Assembly (NCBI GenBank): GCA_026168455.1
Contig: CM047427.1
Span: 17,187,201 to 17,251,200, forward strand
Length of the DNA stretch: 64,000 nt
Direction of reading: 5' to 3'
Origin: Theocolax elegans
Lineage: Eukaryota; Arthropoda; Insecta; Hymenoptera; Cerocephalidae
Position 1 is the stretch's first letter. Each line of letters starts with the position of its first letter. Below the pieces are notes generated by a model, which saw only the letters and a program-made list of their open reading frames with translations, did not search any database and had not been told where the DNA came from. This document shows positions 27,257 through 36,736 of the stretch, one piece after another. The translations under genes and the position numbers were made by a program.

Positions 27257-28098
27257 TTTCCCTGGAACGTGCACGGTTGACGGCAGCAACGGGCGGCTGC
27301 CCCGAATCGCCAATGGTACCAGCATTCGGTGCCCTCGTGGCGTGGACTCGCGGGTCGCGACCGCGATCGGTCTCGCGAGCGCAAGCGAGGGCGCGATCGG
27401 AACGCGGGCTCTCGGTTTACTTCCGCTTTTAATTCACTCACCTCCCGTTTGAAAGTGGCAATCAGCTCCTCCCGTAGATTTAATGCGAATTGCGTCATTT
27501 TTACGTTAAATATAGCCTCGAGCTGCGTCGGCATTACTTCCGCGACGTGAGGTGTGGGACCGCTTCCCATTGTAGCCATAACGGCGTCGGCTAGTTCTGC
27601 CAATTTGTCTAACGCGATGCCCTGTTGTGTCGCTAAAATGGCTTGCACTGAAGTTGGTAGACGGCCAAGCCAAAGGGTGCGTATCACTGGATCTGAAATC
27701 GCCGAGCCGCCTAGGTCCTTGAGGTGGCGGAGAAACTGCGAGGGCTTTCTGTCGCCGATTTCCTCGTTCTCGAGGAGCCGCTTGGTCTTCTCGTCTTGTG
27801 ACGCACTTAACCTTCGAATAAGCTCTTCTCGAAGCTTTGTATACGGGCAATCGGCCGTTGGATCGGTGATAATATCCTTGACCTCGAGTGCGTAACGCGG
27901 TTCGAGGACACCTAGCACGTATCCGAACTTCGTTTTTTCGGTGGTCACACCACTTGAAGCGAAACTGTGTTCGGCCATGTTGAACCATAGCGCGGGTTCC
28001 GTTGGCATAAACTGCGGTAATCGCACCGCCACGCGCTCGATTGAAGGAGTCGCGGCGGACACTGGCGATGGCACTTCACTCGTATCGTTTTGGAGCAT
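27238..28098 (-). CDS. gag polyprotein
   Basis: A 286-residue frame opens the element's coding region, 140 bases inside the 5' LTR. The central region ([15 protein letters not shown], then YALEVKDII and [13 protein letters not shown]) is the capsid-like core shared by many insect Ty3/gypsy Gag proteins. The C-terminus is Arg/Ser-rich and then has [18 protein letters not shown], a variant zinc knuckle of this Gag group. Gag normally packages element RNA into virus-like particles. It overlaps pol, which is in the -1 frame. The frame is uninterrupted, with codon use and GC content well above the surrounding AT-rich host DNA. Confidence 0.92.
   Translation of the reverse strand: MLQNDTSEVPSPVSAATPSIERVAVRLPQFMPTEPALWFNMAEHSFASSGVTTEKTKFGYVLGVLEPRYALEVKDIITDPTADCPYTKLREELIRRLSASQDEKTKRLLENEEIGDRKPSQFLRHLKDLGGSAISDPVIRTLWLGRLPTSVQAILATQQGIALDKLAELADAVMATMGSGPTPHVAEVMPTQLEAIFNVKMTQFALNLREELIATFKREVSELKAEVNREPAFRSRPRLRSRDRSRSRPASPRHEGTECWYHWRFGAAARCCRQPCTFQGNATGTR
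27256..27262 (-). promoter_or_regulatory. -1 frameshift slippery heptamer GGGAAAC
   Basis: On the coding strand the heptamer reads G GGA AAC in the gag frame, matching the X XXY YYZ rule for -1 ribosomal frameshifting. It lies 15 bases before the gag stop (27238-27240). Slipping here enters the frame that reads into protease. I did not find the usual downstream structure with certainty. Confidence 0.8.
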
Positions 28099-28219
28099 GT
28101 TGCTTAGAAGTTTAGTGTTTTTATAATTGCACGAAAGAAAAAGTCACTATATATCGTATGCACTACGCGGCGAAACAACCTATTCGTTTCACAAAGTTTA
28201 CTAAAATGTCACTTTTAAG

Positions 28220-28237
28220 ATCACGTCGGGGTCACCA
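28220..28237 (-). other. Primer-binding site
   Basis: One base inside the 5' LTR the element's strand reads TGGTGACCCCGACGTGAT. It begins with TGG, the complement of the tRNA CCA end, as expected for a minus-strand primer-binding site. I cannot assign the tRNA without a search. Confidence 0.75.
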
Positions 28238-28238
28238 C

Positions 28239-28889
28239 TTTGGTTGTCGGGTACGCGCCGTGTAGTGTAAAATAAATGAACAGATGATTACAGAATATAA
28301 ATAAAGTTTATTAAAATATTTCGTTGTACGTGTCAAGAGTTTGTGTCTAACGAGTATGTGTGCTCGAGTGGAGCGTTAGGCTGTGAATGAATCTCCTATG
28401 CAAAGCTGCTTCGCAGGTCACCTACGGAAAGGGATGGAAGGGATGATAATAATCGGTACAGTTAGTTTTCTAAGGTAGGGAAAAGGTTTGCAAGTTTGAA
28501 CCCGTCGAACGATGCGAACCAGATGTATGCAGTAATTAAGGAAAACATTGACCGGGTGAATCCCAAAACGTGAAAAGAAATTAATTACCCGGATGACTAT
28601 AAAACTGAGCATAAAAATTTAACCGTAAGGATGCCGAAATATAAAACAATTGAGGAATGGATGTCCGCGCGGGTGAAAAGGTTTAGGATTAGGAAAAGAC
28701 TGACCTGCGACGGGACTTCGTAAAGGAGGCGTGTTTGAGGATGTATATGCATGTGTATGTGTTTGTTTGCGTGTGTTTGAATACAACTTATTTATAAATA
28801 CATATAATATGATTCATGTGCTTGAATTTAATCATATATAATATTTAACTTAATAATAAATGCCCGAGCGTATGTAGCAAGCCGCTACA
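28239..28889 (-). repeat. 5' LTR
   Basis: The partner of 23447-24097, 651 bp and almost identical. It should contain the element's promoter and poly(A) signals; AATAAA-type sequences occur towards its 3' part on the minus strand. Confidence 0.95.
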
Positions 28890-28893
28890 TTTC
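28890..28893. repeat. Target-site duplication TTTC (right)
   Basis: Matches TTTC at 23443-23446, directly outside the other LTR. Confidence 0.7.
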
Positions 28894-29288
28894 AAAACCG
28901 GATGTAATGCTGATAGGACATACCACATACACGAACGATTGTTAGTGTAGTTTCATATGTGTTTCTATTTTATGTTATAGGTTTAGGTAGAGGTGTATAT
29001 AATCTAGCTTAAATGGTATTCAAATTCTTGATGTTTACATTCAAATTTATTCTTTTCAAATTTCAAATTTAAAATATATCATTAAGTCCCGCCAAAATCA
29101 CGTTCTTGAAATTCCTCCATGTGAATATCAATTGGTTGCTTATAACGATCTTTGCAAACTATTCTTTTAAATCTGTAGCAGTATATATACTATAGATAGC
29201 AGCACTTTTAGTTTCAAAATATTTTATTTCACATGTATCTTCATCAGTCTTGTAGATGATATATTCTGCTACAAGAATGATATTTACT
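28894..29288. other. Non-coding sequence between two transposons
   Basis: Nothing recognisable; AT-rich. Confidence 0.5.
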
Positions 29289-29683
29289 TTAAGGGGGTTC
29301 CATACTCAATTTTTGATGATTAATTAATAAAAAAGTAAAACAGCTAGTATGTAAAAAAATAAGAGAAGAGGCGCCTCCGTTTATTGACAATCTAACTGTG
29401 TGCTAAATTTTAGATTAAAATATTATTGCGTTTTCGAGAAAAGTCTTACCAAAAATATCAAATCTTTTCACCTCGTTGAGGTTAGGTTTACATTTTTGGT
29501 AAGACTCTTCTCAAAAACGCAATATAATTTTAATCTGAAATTCAGCACACAGTTAAATTATCAATAAACGAAGGCGCCTCTTCTCTTATTTTTTACATAC
29601 TGTTTTATTTACAAATTTATTACTAATAATCACGATTGCCGATAAGGTAGGGAGGATAAATATTGACTATGGCACCCCGTTAA
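29289..29683. mobile_element. TTAA-flanked foldback MITE (387 bp)
   Basis: The element core is 29293-29679, flanked by TTAA at 29289-29292 and 29680-29683. The ends are inverted: GGGGGTTCCATACTCAAT on the left and, read from the right, CGGGGTGCCATAGTCAAT. Arms of roughly 165-190 bp pair across a short spacer; the inner parts (AAGAGAAGAGGCGCC and the TTGCGTTTT-to-GTAAGAC block) match well. TTAA duplications are known for the piggyBac and Kolobok superfamilies. No transposase is present, so it is non-autonomous. Confidence 0.85.
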
Positions 29684-32600
29684 TGAATAAATGTTGTTCC
29701 AGAGCTTCTTACATTTTTGTGTGTAATAATATGCAAGTACCCAGTATGAAGGAAACAATATCAAGATGTTTCATGTTTCTAATAACTCGAAACTTGATGT
29801 CCTAATATTATTTTGGAATTGCACAAAGTCATCCTATGCAACGTCTTTCTGATTCTGATTAAGTTCTCCGCCCTTCTTGAGACCATCCTTCAACAATTGC
29901 TTGATGCTTAGCAGTTATCCATAAGATATTTGGTATATTCTTTTATTTTGAATATTCAATGTTGTTGGTCGCATCAGTTCATTCACTTTCACTATGGCAC
30001 TAGAACTTAAGTCAATTCAACTTTGAATATCACTTGCGTCAGCAACTCCACCTGTAGCATTCTACGTAATAGTTTGTATGAACCATTTTAGAATCTGACT
30101 TTCGATCGCTGGGGAAATTAGTACACGGCAAGTAGAAACTGGCATCATCATACCAAAATAGATTTTTGTATTATGACGATTATAAGCTATGTAGGTAGCA
30201 GTAATTTTTGGTCATGTTTGACTCTGACTCGGTACTACAGAGGTAGGGGGGCAGCAAATAATTTGCGTGCTTAGACCTATTGCATAAAGGCGTTTGTATA
30301 CGGCGATGTGAATTTTATCATTATTAAAGGTAGCATTAATATAATAGCTTTAAACATTTTTATAATATTTCTAAGTCGACTTCTTGCAGAACCGCAGTAA
30401 TATTTAAACTTTCTCTAATTATAGTGTTTTATTTTAGATATAAGTTACTCGATAACTTAAAATCCCCGAAACACCCTCATTCCTTTATGGTAAATAAAAG
30501 CGCAGGCTATATTATAATGATTTAAAATAGTTATCTTATATAATGTATCTAACTATATTAAACCATCAACTTTCTATTAGAGTAGCGCGCCACTTGATAT
30601 GTATAATGTATATTATGTAGTATAGGATACACAGAGGGAATTGTTTAATAAAAATTACTCAAATGGTCTGAATAAAATGCTGACGTTCGTTGTTTTCTAT
30701 AATTTTTGCCCAGAATTTATATACAAAAATCTAATTGGACTGTATACCATATTGAATTTTTTTCGAAACGATGGTGTTTCAAGCATGTGTTTTATTTTAG
30801 AATTGTTACCGTTCTAGTATTACAATATTCATCTACAATATTTAGATATTTTTTAGAAAAATTATTTCTCCGTGTGACGTATAATGTTTTTTAGAATTCC
30901 AATTAATAAAGTTTTAAAGGTAATAAAAATTTGATCAGATTGTAGCAATATTTTGCTTACTTATTATTATGTGCAAAATACATTTTTAGTGAAAAACAAA
31001 CTAAAAACTATTTTTACTATAATAACTTTTTCACAACTGTACTGGAAGTTTGAAGGTATCCACCGATTTAATTCATTCTCATTAGTTACTAATACATGCA
31101 ACCTTGCTTCTGAAAAATGTTAATATAGGAATGAAAACCGTGAAATTAATTTCCTATTTTCCTGAGGTACAAATATCTTAAAAATCCCATATGTTTGACG
31201 CTCTACTTGTTTTATCGTGCGCACTCTTATTTACTGTCACTAATAATCACAAAATTAATCTTTTCTACGTACGGCAACAAGTTGTTTCATGGTAAAAAAG
31301 GTTATATTTCTATAGTTATAAATAAACTATATTCAAAATAAAAATGATTTCGAAGGAACATTCATATTTGTTAAATTATTATACTTTAAATGTGATTTTT
31401 AAAAGAAATTTTTACTTTTTAACCTGAAGAAAATTTATGTAAAGAAAAGGAGAAACTTTTCATGTTTTATTGCAAACGTTGAAAAAGGTGTCGCAGTGCA
31501 GCGATTCGTGCGGTTTTTATTTATTTAAGCGGCTTGAATCTTTTTAAAAATTATTTACCCAGGAATTTTCATTTGGTGTTAGCGAACGTCTAAAATATTT
31601 CGAGTTCACAATGTAAAATAAATTAAATAATCAAAAAATATAAAATAAATGTTATAATTATACACGAAAAATATATTTCTGTTAATAAAATAACAATTTT
31701 TCCGAGTGAAAAAAAGAAGCGCTAAAACGTTAAAGAATGTATCGAAAGTTTTTTTTCAATAATCGTCATCCAACTCATTGAGCAACGCATTATATAAATA
31801 CACATCGAAAAGATATTGGTAGAAATCGATCTGGAAGCAAATAATCTGGACATTTTGCAATCGCAGCAGAAGTTTTTAATATACCCCTCTTTCAACTGTG
31901 TACACATTTCCATCAGACATCCGTTCTATCGTAATACACTTTTCGCTGCGTCGGTCCCATTGTCTTAAACCAAAACTAAAAGAAGAACCGACGAAAAAAA
32001 AGGAAAGAGAAATAACGAAGTTTGCAGTCGAAAAAATTGAACCCTGGGAAGAAAAAAAGATAAAGAAAGTTTGCGCTTATCTTAACTCAGAACAATACAA
32101 GACCTATAAACTTATCTCATTTCGTATTTATTGCAGCTAAAAAAATACCAGAGCCAGAGGTAAGTAGGTTAAATCGAGAACGCAAAGAGAATAAGTAATA
32201 CGCATTGAGAAGATTTTAACTTTGTTACGGCCGAGTCGAACTAGGACGTCAACCGTAGTGACCTTACCGTATACACCTATATGTATATGCATCCCGCTCG
32301 AAGATCGACTTGCGTCTTCGAAAACAATGCATTTTTTTAGAACTCTTTTTTTATTTCGGGGTGAAGTGTTAGATGCATTAGAGAGCTTGGCAGAATTGTG
32401 CCCTCGAGGACTAGGTTTTTTCACGACTATTGTGTTCCTCGAGGCTCGAGTAGCTAGTTTCGGTGGTTGCTTTAATTTTGTTCCGAATACTACGAATAGC
32501 GGATAGAAAAGATGCTTCACTCTTTTTTCGCTCCTGAATGTACTCTGTTTGTTTATTATCCAGTAACTCATTTTGAATAATGTGAAATAGTAGTTGTTTA

Positions 32601-33799
32601 TACAATTAAACTATATGGTAGTTTTGTTAAAAATTCATTTGTATATAATATAAGCTAATAAAGAATAAGTTTAAATAATAATAATTACATAGAGTACATT
32701 TTCTTATAGATGTTTTAAATTACGATACCGAAAAATTACGATTTTTCGCAGATAATTAAAATTACTCGCATAATCGATATTTTATTTTTGATTTCTTTAA
32801 AATTTTATTTTTATTTCCTTCCACGACACTGACGATATGATTAATATTATGAAACATATATGAAAGTTACAATTCGAGTCTGTATGTATTAAGTCACGCA
32901 AAAATATAACGTTGTTCAACAGAACGTCAAATGCAATTTTAATACGTAAATCATAGAGATATTGGAAAAATTTTATATTTTATTATTTTGAAAATTTTCC
33001 AATAAATCTTTGTTTTTCTTCAACATTTGAAACGTAGGTCACTTCGTGATGTATGAACAATATAAATGTTGTTTTTCTTTCGATGTAACTATTTATTCTA
33101 GTACAAGTATAACATTTGTTAGAAAATATAGTATAAATTATTTCTTTTTTTTTGTATTTAAATAATCGAAAAATCTAAATATGTTATAATATACTCAAAT
33201 GTTTATTTTAAATTTAATTGTTAGCGCTTGTATACAAGTGTAAAATCAATACAAAAAAATTACATGATTTTGTATTTAAATTAAAAAAAAACATGATGCA
33301 TCGCGTATTAGTATCTTATTTAAAAGCTGGTTCTTTTTTTTCTCCTACTATACAAAATAAAGTATAATATCATGATAAAGCCACTTGAAATTCCGTACCT
33401 CTAGACTATAAATATTCCGATGCAAATTCTTGTTTTGAATAATATCGACTATTAATCCATCATCGATGTTTTACTAAGTACAACAAACTTTACAAGGAAG
33501 AAATAAATTATATTTTCGATCACGTTGCACAAGAGAATATGCAACAGTAATTATTGGTCGCTTTATTCGATCATCGTTTTCTTTAATGACAGTACCTAAA
33601 TAATCTCGTTATATATATTGTAACGTTGTATTTCCTTGAAAGGATTCCGTGTACAACGACTACTATGGCGTACTAACAATTTCGCTGAATTATCAATTAT
33701 ATATATTTTGTGTTAATTATATTTTGTGTGGTTAATCCCTACGGTCAAATGATATTTAATTAATGGGCGCCAGACCGTCGACAGGGTTTTGAGACTCAC
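29684..33799. other. Non-coding sequence
   Basis: No gene called. A 144-codon minus-strand frame at 32137-32571, opposite a 94-codon plus-strand frame, lies in a GC-richer island (about 32140-32480) but shows no domain or splice context I trust. The rest is AT-rich. Confidence 0.45.
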
Positions 33800-33866
33800 C
33801 AGGGTGTAAAGGTGCTCCTGCGTCACCACCACGGACAGTGGCGATAACCAACGTTGGTCCAATACT
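33800..33866 (-). other. Candidate internal exon, minus strand
   Basis: On the minus strand a 67-base block is bounded by a pyrimidine-rich acceptor (CTTCCCCATTTCAG) and a donor (CCTG|GTGAGT). One frame is open through it and reads SIGPTLVIATVRGGDAGAP. A further possible minus-strand donor (GTG|GTGAGT) lies at 34270. Together they could be exons of a transcript that diverges from the plus-strand unit near 35 kb. Joining the two does not extend a long frame, because a stop precedes in the upstream block. It could equally be part of a non-coding RNA or chance. Confidence 0.3.
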
Positions 33867-34649
33867 CTGAAATGGGGAAGGGAGCCGAAAAGATTCGAAT
33901 GCAAATGTCTGATAAACTATCTAACAATAGATTTATTACTTAAAATTTTAGGCTCGTTATATAAATATTTATTTACAGGTTATACTGAATTATATCGAAA
34001 TTAACCGGTACAAATTCGCATCAGTCACACCGCGTGTACACGGGAGAAACTCTTTTACAATTTTCTTTTACCAATAATACCACAAATTATTCATATAATT
34101 ATATATATATTTCTATTTCATATTATTCGCGATTTAAATTCACATAAGTTAAAGCAAAAATAAAAGAAGACTAAACACCGAAAATTTCCAAGACGCGATA
34201 TATCTCACGCACTCCGCGGAATTCGCTCGTCACAAAAATTATTACAAGATGGCCAGACAGACCACTCACCACAGCACCGCCGAGAAATATCCTGTCGTGG
34301 ACTTCTCACGTACACTCGATAATTTCCCCAAAAGAAAAATAAAAGACCGCTCCTTCAATATCCGCTATATTCTCCTTCTTCTCAACAATAGATCTCTATA
34401 TATCTTTTTATTCCTACGATGATCTCTCCGAACCAAATTTCAATATATCGATTTATGAAAAAGATAAGAAAACTGCTACTGTTCTACTACTATGGTTGAA
34501 CACCGAATGACCGCCTTTTTCTCCTTCGTCCTCGATTATCTCTCGAAAAATCCGATTCGGGGCGCTGAAGTCCTTCTTCCTTATTTATTTAACCAATCGG
34601 TTTATTCCTTTTTCTCAATTAGCTAACCGATCTTCGTTCCGCAGCGCCA

Positions 34650-34906
34650 CCTATTTCGCTCCTCGTCGATGAATATCGGAGAGTCCGACGGAATAGAATT
34701 GCAAATTCCTATTCCGCATGGTCAAGCGCCTCCACCTTTGCAGTCTACTATCTCCTTTCTCTCTCTTACTTACGCACGCACGTATATGCGAGTCATTCCG
34801 TAGTTCGTTCGTTCCCCCCGCCGGCGCGCCTCTCATCCAACTCGCCTGCTTACGCGCATGGGCAGAGCGCCCCCACCGCGTTGATCCAAACTTGTATGAA
34901 GGCAAC
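34650..34906 (+). promoter_or_regulatory. CpG-rich island, probable promoter region
   Basis: This stretch is far richer in GC and CpG than anything nearby outside the retrotransposon (for example CCGCCGGCGCGCC near 34821). It lies immediately upstream of a spliced transcription unit. A perfect 16-bp palindrome, ACGTATAATTATACGT, follows at 34945-34960. I see no TATA box that fixes the start site. Confidence 0.5.
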
Positions 34907-35101
34907 ATGTCTGCCGTCTTCGCGCGGGGGGGAGCGTATTGTTTACGTATAATTATACGTGAAGTGCGCAATATTATTAGCCGGAACACTATCGGAGAGC
35001 CCGATCGGAGAGTACAAAGGACCTCGAGACTCCTGGCCGACGTTAAAACCTCCCCGACATCACCGACGACGCCTTCGAGTGTTCGCGTGACGACAAGTTA
35101 G
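34718..35101 (+). CDS. Reading frame in exon 1, ends at TAG
   Basis: The frame runs from ATG 34718 (127 codons), with a second ATG at 34907 that would give 64 codons. It stops at TAG 35099-35101, only 26 bases before the splice donor AAG|GTAAGT (35127/35128). The later part (from about 34940) has protein-like codons, including a Thr/Ser/Pro-rich end (TSPTSPTTPSS). The earlier part may be translated promoter sequence. The same frame, past the TAG and across two introns, is open to 35719. So the TAG may be a real stop with exons 2-3 as 3' UTR, a readthrough stop, or a mutation. No family recognised. Confidence 0.3.
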   Translation: MVKRLHLCSLLSPFSLLLTHARICESFRSSFVPPAGAPLIQLACLRAWAERPHRVDPNLYEGNMSAVFARGGAYCLRIIIREVRNIISRNTIGEPDRRVQRTSRLLADVKTSPTSPTTPSSVRVTTS

Positions 35102-35174
35102 ACGGCATCAATTTCCTTCTCCATAAGGTAAGTAACATTTAAACCATAACATAGACCTCTACCTTTGATAATAA

Positions 35175-35193
35175 CCTCCTGTTAAACAGGAGG
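35175..35193 (+). other. 19-base perfect palindrome in intron 1
   Basis: CCTCCTGTTAAACAGGAGG has two 9-base arms around a central A. As RNA it could form a short stem inside the first intron, about 48 bases after the donor. Confidence 0.6.
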
Positions 35194-35437
35194 GATTAAA
35201 TTTCTTAGTCCTGGTAGCGAGGATAACCTGGATTAAGCTAGTCAGTAGTTTGTTTACACACGACCTAACCTCTCCTGTCATACTTACAGTATACACACAT
35301 CTTTCCTCTTTTCTATCCTTTACTTTCCTACCTTTATCTTTATACAACCTAATCCTTAACTTAACCATCATTTTATCTACCATAAACTTTAATACTAATA
35401 ACATTTTCTTTCCTTTTCAGGTACCGAGTGAGTCACC

Positions 35438-35699
35438 ATGGTGAGGAGACAGCAAGGATGGAGCTCGCCCCAGGTTGCCAGGGGAATTATACACCGTACC
35501 TCACCACAGCGAGTCCTACAGAACCTAAGGGAGTCAACAACGCACAAACAAGACAGAAGGTCTTGTTTGTGCCCAGGTAAGCGGTTCCAGTTTTAGTATA
35601 AGGGTACATAGAATCATTTATTATTCGCTCTCAATATATATATTAATCTTTTATATTTCTTTTTTTTCAGGTTCGAACAAGGAAAACTTTCCCCCTTAA
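35438..35699 (+). CDS. Spliced 55-codon ORF A (KEN-containing)
   Basis: Joined 35438-35576 and 35671-35699. The ATG has a strong context (CACCATGG) and an in-frame TGA lies just upstream. The product is Arg/Gln/Ser-rich and has two short motifs of interest: SPQR (a CDK-type S-P-x-R site) and a C-terminal KENFPP (KEN box, an APC/C degron type). Such motifs occur often by chance in a 55-residue peptide. It overlaps ORF B in another frame over almost its full length; its Arg-rich composition is what a shadow frame usually looks like. I recognise no homologue. Confidence 0.3.
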
Positions 35700-35719
35700 T
35701 GCAAGCATTGAGCTTCTAA
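35458..35719 (+). CDS. Spliced 55-codon ORF B (continues the exon 1 frame)
   Basis: Joined 35458-35576 and 35671-35719. The first ATG after the exon 1 TAG is at 35458 (A at -3, G at +4). The product starts MELAPGCQGNYTPY and ends QKVLFVPRFEQGKLSPLM plus six residues. Its composition and codon use look more like a real protein than ORF A. It is in frame with the exon 1 reading frame, with only TAG 35099-35101 between. No domain recognised; there is no signal peptide or membrane segment. Confidence 0.4.
35542..35572 (+). promoter_or_regulatory. Perfect 13-bp hairpin at the end of exon 2
   Basis: GCACAAACAAGAC pairs perfectly with GTCTTGTTTGTGC around a 5-base loop (AGAAG). It ends four bases before the exon 2 donor, so it could hide or expose that splice site in pre-mRNA, or act as a structural element in the mature RNA. 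A perfect stem of this length in a candidate coding region is unexpected. Confidence 0.75.
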
Positions 35720-35736
35720 TTTTTCTATCCTCCCCC

Positions 35737-35756
35737 TGTGAGGTTTCTACCTCACA
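35737..35756 (+). promoter_or_regulatory. Perfect 8-bp hairpin in exon 3
   Basis: TGTGAGGT pairs with ACCTCACA around a TTCT loop. It lies after both candidate stop codons, in the presumed 3' UTR, about 45 bases before the poly(A) signal. Confidence 0.65.
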
Positions 35757-35799
35757 ATATATACATTTTTTTCTTTTTTCATACTTTATCTGTTATAAT

Positions 35800-35805
35800 A
35801 ATAAA
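35800..35805 (+). terminator. Poly(A) signal AATAAA
   Basis: AATAAA lies about 100 bases into exon 3 after the candidate stops, in a T-rich context, and gives the transcription unit a plausible 3' end. Confidence 0.6.
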
Positions 35806-35906
35806 TACATTTATGCTTCAAGTACCAGGAGTTAAACTCATTATCTACGTAACTATAAATTATTGATGTCAATTCGATGCTATTTATATATTTGACAACG
35901 TGTATA

Positions 35907-36736
35907 CTGAGTATCCCAAAATTAAATGTCCAAACTTCGGGAACATATTCAAAGCTCAAAATTAAGCAAAAAGTTGCTGTAAAATTTTTCCCAATTTTGG
36001 TTTCTTAAGGAGTTAATCGGAAAAATGCAATTTAGAATGGTAAAATCAATTTTTATCACGGAATTTGAACACCCTCACTTTCACGGCTTACTTGAAGAAC
36101 AACTTCCTGATTCATATCTTTAAGAGTTGACCTAACAGTAACGATCATATATGTAGATTCAATTAAATGAATGTTCAGATGAAAAAATGGAGGTCCAGCT
36201 CGTTATTGTAGAATCACTGTCGAGTTTGCTGGATTGGTCGAGGATGACCTGTACTATGGTGCTGCACATTCCTGTACTTTAAAATAGGAATATTATTTGA
36301 TACCATAAACTCAAAACAGCATCTTAGGGAGAGAACAGTGGCTGTAGAGCAATGTTTGGCGGCAATGCGAGCTGTCATATCACGGTGCAACGTGTGCGGT
36401 GCTCTGGGAGGTCAACAATTTGAACATCTTCATTAATTAAGTTGAAGGTTTAATTTTATTTATTTCTGTCTTAAGGTTACTCGGTTTGTATGTTACTGAT
36501 AATCATGTCATAATTATTTAATTTACGTTTCCTATGCATGTCTTTATTTACTTAAATTTGACGAAAAAATCTATGCATTCAAAATAACTGTAATTGATTT
36601 TACCGCTTCAATTTGTATCTTTCCGATTATCTCCATTAGAAACCAAATTCGAGAAAAATATTACAGGAAATTTTTGCTTATTTTAGAGCCTCAAATGCGC
36701 TCTCAAAATTTGGGCATTTAATTTTTAGACACCTCG
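35907..36736 (+). mobile_element. DNA transposon remnant with long TIRs (mariner/Tc1-like)
   Basis: Long inverted ends of about 140 bp: the left starts CTGAGTATCCCAAAATTAAATG, and the right, read inward, CGAGGTGTCTAAAAATTAAATG. Both are flanked by TA, the target duplication of mariner/Tc1 elements. The interior keeps the decayed end of a transposase. Arm identity is about 75-80 percent, so the element is old. The 3.48-kb tandem duplication begins inside it at 36196. Confidence 0.75.
36329..36436 (+). pseudogene. C-terminal transposase remnant
   Basis: The last 35 codons before TAA 36434-36436 read as a DDE-transposase tail: HLRERTVAVEQCLAAMRAVI, then SRCNVCGALGGQQFEHLH. The RCxxC-(x)n-G-x-x-FEHL ending is familiar from transposases of hymenopteran mariner-like elements. 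The catalytic domain is missing or unreadable upstream. It encodes no working enzyme. Confidence 0.65.

Larger units (their letters stand above)
23447..28889 (-). mobile_element. Ty3/gypsy LTR retrotransposon (5.44 kb)
   Basis: A complete element lies on the minus strand: 5' LTR (28239-28889), primer-binding site, gag, pol (protease, reverse transcriptase, RNase H, integrase), polypurine tract and 3' LTR (23447-24097). There is no envelope gene. The domain order PR-RT-RH-IN and the GPY/F-type C-terminus of integrase place it in the Ty3/gypsy group. LTRs of 651 bp differ at one base that I can find, and a TTTC duplication flanks the element, so insertion is very recent. Gag to pol is a -1 frame change at a canonical slippery site. 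A one-base frameshift within RT (about 26393-26395) would stop this copy from making a full polyprotein unless it is a sequencing error. Confidence 0.95.
34907..35822 (+). other. Three-exon transcription unit with poly(A) signal
   Basis: Inferred exons: exon 1 ends at 35127 (AAG|GTAAGT); exon 2 is 35421-35576 (TTTTCCTTTTCAG|G to CCAG|GTAAGC); exon 3 starts at 35671 (TTTCTTTTTTTTCAG|G). All junctions fit insect consensus. AATAAA at 35800-35805 gives a plausible 3' end near 35820. The 5' end is not defined, and the start given here is only the ATG at 34907. Introns are 293 and 94 bases. The mature RNA has a 13-bp perfect hairpin at the end of exon 2 and an 8-bp hairpin in exon 3. It may be a short protein-coding gene, a structured non-coding RNA, or both. 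It could lie within the intron of the dpr gene on the same strand. Confidence 0.6.

Noticed and set aside
32137..32571. 144-codon minus-strand frame
   Set aside because: An overlapping open frame exists on the opposite strand, there are no domains, and composition shifts part way; probably chance in a GC-richer island.
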